Positions 55,809 to 64,000 of a stretch of 64,000 nucleotides of DNA are shown here, piece by piece; the stretch's first letter is position 1; the number at the start of each line of letters is the position of its first letter. A model generated the notes under the pieces. That model had not been told where the DNA came from. It saw only the letters and a program-made list of their open reading frames with translations, and searched no databases. The stretch comes from Proteus alimentorum (GTDB lineage Bacteria > Pseudomonadota > Gammaproteobacteria > Enterobacterales > Enterobacteriaceae). The translations under genes and the position numbers were made by a program. The DNA is taken from assembly GCF_002607735.1 (NCBI RefSeq), contig NZ_NBVR01000020.1, positions 186,001 through 250,000 of the forward strand, written 5' to 3'.

Positions 55809-56285
55809 TTAGTTGTGGTAAATTTTCTTTTCAACATCTTTCATTGAATTTAAGCCACATTTTAAATCTTCTGGTGTTGCTTCAGAAAAGCCTTCTGTAA
55901 AGGTTGCTGATAAATAAGCATCAACCATCATTTTAGCTTTAAACGGTGTTATTAATAAGCCACCCATTGCCAACATATTACAGTTATTAATTACCTTACA
56001 AAAACGGGCAGTCGTGATACTTTCACACACACCACAATAAACATTTTTATGTTTATTCGCACTAATACTCACACCCATTCCTGTACCACAGAAAACAAAG
56101 CCAATATATTCAGGATGTTCAGAAATAATTGAGCCGACTTTATCACCCACATCACAATAGCCAATAGGACCTGATTCTGTGAGATCTTTTATTGTGTAAT
56201 TTTTTTCTGACAAATAAGATTTAATCGTATTTTTAAGTTCAAATCCTGAAGGATCAGCCCCCATAATAATCGTTCTATTTTCCAT
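55809..56285 (-). CDS. RpiB/LacAB-family sugar-phosphate isomerase, atypical
   Basis: 158 residues of the RpiB/LacAB fold. The catalytic-base region FCGTGMGVSISANKHKN (Cys near residue 66) is intact. The substrate-binding His of the N-terminal DHxG motif is replaced (GADPSGFELK), and the second His of RpiB (in QHND) is also absent (KVINNCN). A ribosome site GGAGG precedes the ATG. It is monocistronic, without sugar-transport or kinase partners nearby, so the substrate is unknown; the family acts on pentose-, hexose- or tetrose-phosphates. A pentanucleotide tract lies 236 bp upstream. Confidence 0.8.
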   Translation of the reverse strand: MENRTIIMGADPSGFELKNTIKSYLSEKNYTIKDLTESGPIGYCDVGDKVGSIISEHPEYIGFVFCGTGMGVSISANKHKNVYCGVCESITTARFCKVINNCNMLAMGGLLITPFKAKMMVDAYLSATFTEGFSEATPEDLKCGLNSMKDVEKKIYHN

Positions 56286-56520
56286 ATAGCCTCCTAAATT
56301 AATTCAAGAACCACTGGCAAATCTAATCTATTGATAATATTAGATTTAAAATAAATCTAAAGACTGTTATTTACATCTAACCTAAATAAAGTATAGATTA
56401 AAAATCTATTATTTGTGCTTAAGCGTGGGGAATTTACAAAAAAAAGAAATAAAGAAATGAAAATTAATTCCATAAAGAAAGTAATTAACCTATAGGATAA
56501 GCTAATTGCATTATGTCATA

Positions 56521-56545
56521 AATTGAATTGAATTGAATTGAATTG
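56521..56545. repeat. Pentanucleotide tract (AATTG)x5
   Basis: Five perfect AATTG units in the 740-bp AT-rich gap 56286-57024. Upstream of the RpiB-like gene (start at 56285) it could be a slippage-prone promoter element. No other gene is seen in this gap; an efp terminator lies at its right end. Confidence 0.9.
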
Positions 56546-56947
56546 ATAAAAATAAAAGAGATATATCAAAGTAAATGTCTATATTGAAAGGGTTTCCCTA
56601 GTACAAATAAAATATAAAATAAAGATCAATAATATTACAGGATTAATGTTTTTATCTATACTCTTCAATATCTCTTAAAGGAAAGTCAAAATAACTTAAA
56701 TAAATATTGCTGTGGATTATCTTTACCAAAACAACCTACACACTTATTCTAAGAAAATGGTTATTTTTTACCAATTCCAATATTGAATATCACATTCTAT
56801 TTTGGCATCTGGGATAATGAAGAGGGAAATAAGTTAGAAACAAAATAATAACACAAAAAATTAAATAATGCAGTAATACAAATCAATCAAATTTTTAGAA
56901 AGAAAACACCGCCCATTAATCAATATTAATAAATTAAAATAAAAAAA

Positions 56948-56977
56948 TACCGCAGATATTTAACACTCTCTGCGGTA
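56948..56977 (-). terminator. efp terminator
   Basis: TACCGCAGA/TCTGCGGTA stem with a T run on the minus strand, 48 bp past the efp stop. Confidence 0.85.
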
Positions 56978-57024
56978 ATTATTTATTGTGCTTAACGTTA
57001 CACTCAGTAAAATAATCTATGCGA

Positions 57025-57591
57025 TTATTTTACGCGCGATACATATTCACCTGAGCGAGTATCAACTTTGATAACTTCACCGATTTGTACAAACAGTGGA
57101 ACTTTAACAACAGCACCAGTGCTTAATGTTGCTGGTTTACCACCTGTACCTGCGGTATCACCTTTCAGGCCTGGATCAGTATCAACGATTTCTAATTCAA
57201 CAAAGTTTGGTGGAACAACAGCGATAGGACGACCATCCCACAGTGTTACGATACACTCAGCTTGGTCGATCAGCCATTTAGCGTTTTCGCCAACGGCTTT
57301 CTCGTCTGCTGCTAATTGTTCGAAAGTTTCGTTGTTCATGAAATGCCAGAACTCACCGTCGTTGTACAGGTAAGTTAAGTTGATATCCATGACATCAGCA
57401 CCCTCTGCTGAATCAGTAGATTTAAATGTTTTTTCTAGTAATTTGTTAGAAATCAGTTTACGCAGACGCACACGAGCAAATGCCTGACCTTTACCTGGTT
57501 TAACAAATTCACATTCAGTAATGACGGCAGGCTCGCCATCTAACATGATTTTAAGACCTGAACGAAAATCGTTGGTATTATAAGAAGCCAT
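57025..57591 (-). CDS. efp: Elongation factor P
   Basis: 188 residues, the usual length. Relieves ribosome stalling at polyproline stretches. Lys34 in [11 protein letters not shown] is the residue that EpmA/EpmB modify with beta-lysine. Three beta-barrel domains, closing in [12 protein letters not shown]. Divergent from epmB with a 44-bp gap, so the two share a control region. Confidence 0.97.
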   Translation of the reverse strand: MASYNTNDFRSGLKIMLDGEPAVITECEFVKPGKGQAFARVRLRKLISNKLLEKTFKSTDSAEGADVMDINLTYLYNDGEFWHFMNNETFEQLAADEKAVGENAKWLIDQAECIVTLWDGRPIAVVPPNFVELEIVDTDPGLKGDTAGTGGKPATLSTGAVVKVPLFVQIGEVIKVDTRSGEYVSRVK

Positions 57592-57635
57592 GAATATCCT
57601 CTAACTTTTTTAATTTAAAATGGCATAGCCAAAAA

Positions 57636-58664
57636 ATGGCACACATTGTAACTCATAATCACCCCACCAGAGAAGTCTGGTTAACACAACTCGCGCAGGC
57701 AATCAGTGATCCTGTTGAATTACTCCAACTTTTAGCGTTGGAACATCACGCTGAACTCCAAAAAGGGGCTCAAGCGCGACGGCTTTTTCCGCTACGGGTT
57801 CCCCGTGAATTCGTTGCACGCATGAAAAAAGGCGATCCTAACGATCCACTACTTTTACAAGTATTAACTGCAAATGCTGAATTTACCATAACACCGGGAT
57901 TTTCTACGGATCCGTTAGATGAGCAACAAAATGCGGTGCCAGGTTTATTACATAAATATCAGAATCGTGCATTGCTTCTGGTCAAAGGTGGTTGCGCTGT
58001 CAATTGCCGCTACTGTTTTCGTCGTCATTTTCCTTACGAAGATAACAAAGGAAACAAAGCGAATTGGCAAAAGGCTATTGAGTATATCAAAAATAACTCA
58101 AAACTCGATGAAATCATCTTTTCGGGGGGAGATCCCCTTATGGCGAAAGATGATGAGCTTGATTGGTTGATAACACAATTAGAGGCTATTCCTCATCTTA
58201 AGCGCTTACGTATCCACTCTCGCTTACCTGTAGTTATTCCTGCACGTATTACTGACGCACTATGCAAACGCCTGCAACAATCACGTTTGCAAAATATCAT
58301 GGTATTGCACATCAATCACGCCAATGAGATTGATGACGCATTGAGAAAAGCTTGTTCAAAGCTAAAAAATGCCAATGTCACTTTATTAAATCAAGGTGTG
58401 TTATTACGAGGTGTGAATGACAGTGCTGAAGTCCTTGCGGATTTAAGTCGCGCACTATTTGATGCGGGTGTTATGCCGTATTACTTACATGTTCTCGATA
58501 AAGTACAAGGTGCGGCTCACTTTATGGTGCCAGACCATGAAACAAGAGAAATAATGAAAGCACTAATGAGTTTAGTTTCAGGCTATATGGTACCTAAACT
58601 CACGCGTGAAATTGGTGGTGAACCGAGTAAAACATTGTTAGATCTTGGGTTACGCCAGCAATAA
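57636..58664 (+). CDS. epmB: Lysine-2,3-aminomutase EpmB (EF-P modification)
   Basis: 342 residues (YjeK). Radical-SAM, PLP enzyme that converts lysine to beta-lysine for attachment to EF-P. CxxxCxxC cluster in GCAVNCRYCFRRHFPY near residue 115 and a FSGGDPL segment near 165; the PLP lysine is near the C-terminus. Faces efp across the divergent promoter, a functional pairing conserved in E. coli. Confidence 0.95.
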   Translation: MAHIVTHNHPTREVWLTQLAQAISDPVELLQLLALEHHAELQKGAQARRLFPLRVPREFVARMKKGDPNDPLLLQVLTANAEFTITPGFSTDPLDEQQNAVPGLLHKYQNRALLLVKGGCAVNCRYCFRRHFPYEDNKGNKANWQKAIEYIKNNSKLDEIIFSGGDPLMAKDDELDWLITQLEAIPHLKRLRIHSRLPVVIPARITDALCKRLQQSRLQNIMVLHINHANEIDDALRKACSKLKNANVTLLNQGVLLRGVNDSAEVLADLSRALFDAGVMPYYLHVLDKVQGAAHFMVPDHETREIMKALMSLVSGYMVPKLTREIGGEPSKTLLDLGLRQQ

Positions 58665-58680
58665 TTCATATCACAAAAAC

Positions 58681-58731
58681 AAAAAAGCTGTAGCTCAATT
58701 CAAATAAATGAAGTGACTACAGCTTTTTTAG
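58681..58731. terminator. Bidirectional terminator between epmB and yjeI
   Basis: AAAAAAGCTGTAG/CTACAGCTTTTTT arms with a long loop between two convergent genes. Confidence 0.75.
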
Positions 58732-58771
58732 CGATAAGTAGACTAATAAATAGTGAATAAATTAAATGCCC

Positions 58772-59116
58772 TTATTGGCATTTATAAACTTGTCCACTCA
58801 TTTTGCTATCTAATGGTGCAAAGCTATCAACAAAGCTACCTGCGCCAGTACCAACGTTAAAAATCACGTTACCCCCCATTGCGGCTGCTTTATTACGTAG
58901 ATCGTTAGCCGCACCTCGCAGTGATTGGCTTTCAGTACGGGAACCTGATAACCAGTTATTTTGAACACCTGTCACTGTTCCTAGTAATTGGCATTCACTG
59001 CCTGGTTGCGTATCAGTGATTTGTACCTGTGAGCCGGCAGTGCTTAATGTGTTTGTTGCAGAACAGCCTGCTAGTAACAACGCGGCTGCAGCTCCCAATA
59101 ACAATTTAATTCGCAT
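58772..59116 (-). CDS. yjeI: DUF4156 lipoprotein YjeI
   Basis: 114 residues with a lipobox LLLAGC (Cys near 18), so anchored by lipid at a membrane face. The mature part carries the conserved GSECQLLGTVTG, LRGAANDLRNKAAAMGGNVI and the C-terminal GQVYKC. Similar to E. coli YjeI, which likewise lies between groL and epmB. Function unknown. Confidence 0.88.
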   Translation of the reverse strand: MRIKLLLGAAAALLLAGCSATNTLSTAGSQVQITDTQPGSECQLLGTVTGVQNNWLSGSRTESQSLRGAANDLRNKAAAMGGNVIFNVGTGAGSFVDSFAPLDSKMSGQVYKCQ

Positions 59117-59397
59117 GATCCCCTCATTTATTTGAGTGTCCGTTTAGTAATGACAACAATATACCTTGTCATCTCTCTTATGCGCAAAAATAAATCATCA
59201 TCACTATCTCACATTAGCCAATAGCCTTAAGATATTATTTTCGCTTTAAACTTATTTAAACGTACAAATTCGGCTTTGAGATAGACAAAGCAACAGTGTC
59301 TCTATTCTACACCGCTTTTATGCTTTTAAAATGATTAGCCTAGTTTTCAGCCTACACAGTGCGAGAATGAACACACAATTCGTTCATTTTTTCAAAA

Positions 59398-59428
59398 ATC
59401 TTCAGACAGCAAACCGCTATCTGAAGAT
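59398..59428 (-). terminator. Terminator of the antiporter gene
   Basis: ATCTTCAGA/TCTGAAGAT arms with an inner AGC/GCT helix, followed by T on the minus strand. The rest of the gap 59117-59442 is the yjeI promoter region; a second weak hairpin AATGAAC/GTTCATT lies near 59370. Confidence 0.65.
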
Positions 59429-59442
59429 AATATCGGTCTAAA

Positions 59443-61074
59443 TTAACTCAAATGATGATTCAGCGCTTCTTCTTTTAGATCTAATTCATGGCGTAAGCGA
59501 TGAAAAATATGCTCGCTAATATGACGCGATTTACGTAACTGCTGTAATGTATCGCGTTCTATTTTTAACGCACTGCGTGACAACTGGCGCTCCATGCTAA
59601 ACAAGCGTTTCAAATCAAGCGCACCTTCTTGCACACTGTCTTCACTATCAAGACGACGGCTATAAATTTCTAATAAATGTGAACCTGCCTCATTGCGCAG
59701 TGACATCTCATCAAGATCGTCACAAGGTTGATTTATTAATTCATGAATATGCGCAATCGCCGCTTCGTTTAATGCTAAACGCGTACGAATTTCATCATTT
59801 TCATAAGGTAAATCTTCTGATAGCCCTTTAGTTAAAATCGGCAATGCAATTGTGGCTATCAATAATGAACAGAGAATAACGCCCATAGCAATAAAGATGG
59901 CGAGATCTCGTGTTGGGAACGGTGAACCGTCTGCCATTAATAAAGGCAAGGTTAAGATACCCGCTAGCGTAATCGCCCCTCTGACGCCAGCCGTTGCCAT
60001 AATCGCCATTAAGCGCAGATCATGGCGAGATAAACGTTTATCAGGAGAACGGAATACGGTCAGTGACATTGAGATCCACACCCATGAAAAACGCAGTACA
60101 GCAAGCCCGATTGTAATAACGATGATATAGCCTAAAACAGCCCAAGAATTCGTTGCACCTGCCGATTGCGTCACTTCAGGTAAAATTTTCCACATTGCTG
60201 GAAGTTGTTCACCTAATAAAATAAAAATCATGCCATTAAGTGCAACTTGAACGGTATCCCAGACCGCTTTACTTTGCATACGAGTGGCGGCTTGCATACG
60301 ACCCACTATTTTTTCGTAGTGCATTGCAATACCAGCAACAACCGCGGCTAAGATCCCCGAGACATGGAAATGTTCTGCTAATAAATAAGCAATAAATGGC
60401 ATCAACAAGCTGATCAAGATTTGGATAGCCGGATCTTCACCGGTACGTTTAACCAAAAACTGATTTAATCGCCCAATCACGCCTGCCACAATCAAGCCAA
60501 TCGCTGCACCGCCTAAAGCGACAATTAAAAATTGCCCTGTCGCCGAAGCAATAGAAAAAGAACCTGTTAATGCCGCAGCTACTGCGAAGCTAAAACAGAC
60601 TAAGCCTGTCGCGTCATTGAGTAACGATTCGCCTTCTAAAATATGCGTCATACGCGAAGGAAGTGGCGAATTGACAGTCATAGCAGATACAGAAACAGGA
60701 TCGGTTGGTGATAAAATCGCCGCTAATGCAAACGCAATCGCAAGCGAAATAGAAGGAATAAGCCAATGAATAAAAAAGCCCATGCCAATGACAGTGACAA
60801 CCACTAAACCGATTGCCAATGACATAATAGGTTTAATTTCTTGGAATAACGCCTCTTTAGGAATACGCCAACCATCTAAAAAGAGTAGTGGTGGAATAAA
60901 GAGGAACAAGAAAAGATGTGGATCAAAAGCCACCTCAAACCCAAAGATCGACAAACCAGCACCCACAGCGATTTGGATCAAGGGTAATGGAATTTTTTCT
61001 GACAGCAATCGTGAGATAAATACACTCGCAATCACAGCAAAAAGAAAGATAAGGACAATTGCGACGACAGACAT
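59443..61074 (-). CDS. CPA1-family Na+/H+ antiporter (YjcE/NhaP-like)
   Basis: 543 residues from ATG at 61074 (GGGGTG upstream; a GTG three codons earlier is open). About 12 membrane segments, with the ion-site motif SPTDPVSVSA near residue 122, EGESLLNDATGLV near 148 and GVRGAITLAG near 364. The C-terminal tail (from about 430) is a soluble helical region of roughly 110 residues (ERQLSRSALKIERDTLQQL). Probably expels Na+ or K+ in exchange for protons. It is inserted between groL and yjeI, which are direct neighbours in E. coli. Confidence 0.85.
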   Translation of the reverse strand: MSVVAIVLIFLFAVIASVFISRLLSEKIPLPLIQIAVGAGLSIFGFEVAFDPHLFLFLFIPPLLFLDGWRIPKEALFQEIKPIMSLAIGLVVVTVIGMGFFIHWLIPSISLAIAFALAAILSPTDPVSVSAMTVNSPLPSRMTHILEGESLLNDATGLVCFSFAVAAALTGSFSIASATGQFLIVALGGAAIGLIVAGVIGRLNQFLVKRTGEDPAIQILISLLMPFIAYLLAEHFHVSGILAAVVAGIAMHYEKIVGRMQAATRMQSKAVWDTVQVALNGMIFILLGEQLPAMWKILPEVTQSAGATNSWAVLGYIIVITIGLAVLRFSWVWISMSLTVFRSPDKRLSRHDLRLMAIMATAGVRGAITLAGILTLPLLMADGSPFPTRDLAIFIAMGVILCSLLIATIALPILTKGLSEDLPYENDEIRTRLALNEAAIAHIHELINQPCDDLDEMSLRNEAGSHLLEIYSRRLDSEDSVQEGALDLKRLFSMERQLSRSALKIERDTLQQLRKSRHISEHIFHRLRHELDLKEEALNHHLS

Positions 61075-61387
61075 GGTGAACACCCCAATTTATTTAATTA
61101 TTTTTTAAGCGGTGCAGTAAAAACGATCTGTTGTCTAGTTGTAAAGAAATAAGTTGTTTCTAATTATATATAAAATGAATTATCTGATAATTCTGAAATA
61201 AAACGGCATAAAAAGAGCGTAAGTAATTGGCAGTCCGACTATTGGAGCGGGAACTTCATACAAGAGGTGGTTTTGTGCATTAAAGGCATAGCATGTCATT
61301 TATGTTAACAAATAAATCCCAAAAAAGAGGATGTTATGTGTATGAATGAGATGATGCACTTTTCAAATCTCAATTGTATTTAGACAT

Positions 61388-61420
61388 AAAAAAACCCGAG
61401 CCTAAGCTCGGGTTTTCTTT
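61388..61420 (-). terminator. groL terminator
   Basis: AAAACCCGAGC-CTAA-GCTCGGGTTTT hairpin with a T run on the minus strand. The remaining gap 61084-61387 has no gene I can support. Confidence 0.9.
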
Positions 61421-61443
61421 GTAAAACAGTTAGCTGATGAATT

Positions 61444-63117
<1,674 letters not shown>

Positions 63118-63142
63118 TTAAGAAGATCTTAAAAGAGAAAAA

Positions 63143-63436
63143 TTATTCTTCTACAATTGCTAAAATGTCGCTTTCAGACATGATAAGCACGTCTTCGTTG
63201 TCAATTTTTTCTGTTTTAACGCCATAACCGTCGTTAAAAATGACGATATCACCAACTTTAACATCCAGTGGTTTAACATCACCGTTTTCCATAATACGGC
63301 CTTGACCCACTGCTAAAATTTCGCCACGAGTTGATTTACCCGCCGCTGTACCTGTTAGTACGATACCGCCTGCTGATTTAGCTTCGACTTCTTTACGTTT
63401 AACAATAACACGGTCATGTAATGGACGAATCTTCAT
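63143..63436 (-). CDS. groS: Co-chaperonin GroES
   Basis: 97 residues from [10 protein letters not shown], with AGGAG upstream; the open frame extends 36 codons further into the promoter and is not used. The heptameric lid of GroEL; the mobile loop is [12 protein letters not shown] near residue 22 and the roof loop includes [14 protein letters not shown]. It begins about 80 bp after a sigma-32 promoter. Confidence 0.97.
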   Translation of the reverse strand: MKIRPLHDRVIVKRKEVEAKSAGGIVLTGTAAGKSTRGEILAVGQGRIMENGDVKPLDVKVGDIVIFNDGYGVKTEKIDNEDVLIMSESDILAIVEE

Positions 63437-63518
63437 TAATAGTGCTCCTATAAAAAAGTCCATATCAGGATTAAGGGGGATACCAGTGCCTAATGTGAAC
63501 CAGTACCATGTCGATACA

Positions 63519-63548
63519 GGTGGGGGCATCCGGTCAAACTTCAAGGGG
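63519..63548 (-). promoter_or_regulatory. Heat-shock (sigma-32) promoter of groSL
   Basis: On the minus strand CCCCTTGAA (63540-63548, -35), a 13-bp spacer and CCCCCACC (63519-63526, -10), close to the E. coli groE promoter. Start expected near 63510. Confidence 0.85.
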
Positions 63549-63605
63549 TAAAATGTGTTTTTTTTTCAAATTTTCCCCATTTCAGTTGATTATGCTTCAA
63601 GCGAC

Positions 63606-64000
63606 TTATTTTTTATCAGAAAAATGGTCATTATTCGGATCATCAGCCTTATTATTCAGTTGGTTACTCGGTGAATCCTCTTTACGCTGAAACTCGCCTT
63701 CGAATGTTGTTCCATTCTGATTAGAAGAGAATCCACTTTGACCATGACCTGCTGAATAAACTTGAATTCGAGAGATCAGTTTCGTCACTAATAACGCTTG
63801 CAATGGTGGTAATAACAACAGTAAGCCCAAGAAATCCGTAAAGAAGCCAGGGATCAACAGTAAGATACCCGCCAATATTAATGAAACACTTTTCACCATT
63901 TCTGCCGCAGGCACTTCACCTACTGCAAGTTTTTGTTGCATTGAAGCTATATTTTTTACGCCCTGATTTTTTACCAGTGAGACACCAACACAAGAAGTCA
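63606..64000 (-). CDS. fxsA: FxsA membrane protein, 3' part
   Basis: The right edge cuts the gene; about 131 codons are visible, reading in one frame from 64000 to the stop at 63606, and an internal ATG (63941) is not the true start. Conserved FxsA core: LVKNQGVKN, QQKLAVGEVPAAEMVKSVSLILAGILLLIPGFFTDFLGLLLLLPP, then a soluble acidic tail. Inner-membrane protein (in E. coli linked to F-exclusion of phage T7). Located upstream of groS as in E. coli. Confidence 0.92.
   Translation of the reverse strand, partial: TSCVGVSLVKNQGVKNIASMQQKLAVGEVPAAEMVKSVSLILAGILLLIPGFFTDFLGLLLLLPPLQALLVTKLISRIQVYSAGHGQSGFSSNQNGTTFEGEFQRKEDSPSNQLNNKADDPNNDHFSDKK

Overview
The window looks like chromosomal DNA of a Proteus-type member of the Morganellaceae (Enterobacterales). 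The proteins closely resemble enterobacterial orthologues, the DNA is clearly AT-rich (judged by eye), and many neighbourhoods match the Escherichia coli chromosome in shuffled blocks: deoCABD, yjjU-yjjV, prfC, rimI-holD-rsmC with tRNA-Leu, serB-radA-nadR with ytjB, and fxsA-groSL-yjeI-epmB-efp. The genus is inferred from gene content and not proven. Family assignments come from remembered sequences, not database searches.

Layout. 1-541: 5' part of a PLP-dependent decarboxylase. 1233-1682: an orphan secreted protein. 1764-10447 (minus): deoD-deoB-deoA-deoC, a CNT nucleoside transporter, yjjV-yjjU and a one-BON OsmY-like protein. 10873-12589: an ERIC element against prfC. 12600-15900: a small accessory island, in the place where E. 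coli has yjjG, with a dead phage-type repressor, a gene fragment and an intact hipBA toxin-antitoxin pair. 15937-18602: rimI-holD, rsmC, two tRNA-Leu(CAG) genes and a Fur-boxed DUF1435 gene. 18808-24634: GNAT-yjbB, Pho-boxed phoA and a Fur-boxed secreted Fes-like esterase. 24810-25105: the corpse of a prlF-yhaV toxin-antitoxin module. 25261-31253: a DUF218 protein, nadR-radA-serB, and divergent ytjB. 31489-37471: the glycyl-radical pair yjjI-yjjW, then a 1163-residue HAF-repeat autotransporter with eight 99-bp tandem repeats. 37558-42426: a five-gene Opp/Dpp/Nik-type ABC operon. 42831-43820: a glycosyltransferase. 44257-55537: hyfABCDEFGHIJ-hycI, a complete hydrogenase-4 type complex behind a sigma-54 promoter. 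55809-56285: an RpiB-like protein lacking both usual histidines. 57025-64000: efp, epmB, yjeI, a CPA1 antiporter, groL-groS behind a sigma-32 promoter, and the 3' part of fxsA.

How the parts work together. The deo enzymes and transporter form a nucleoside salvage unit under likely CRP/CytR control. Hyf is a membrane-bound, probably ion-pumping [NiFe]-hydrogenase whose large subunit is matured by the co-encoded protease HycI. The nearby Nik/Opp-like transporter may feed it nickel, but this is inference. EpmB beta-lysylates EF-P from the divergent neighbouring gene.

The most interesting items for follow-up are the autotransporter with its homogenised 33-residue repeats, a nested inverted-repeat element ahead of the ABC operon, the two decayed toxin/phage islands, a structured GC-rich deoC leader, a pentanucleotide tract ahead of the RpiB-like gene, and that atypical isomerase itself.
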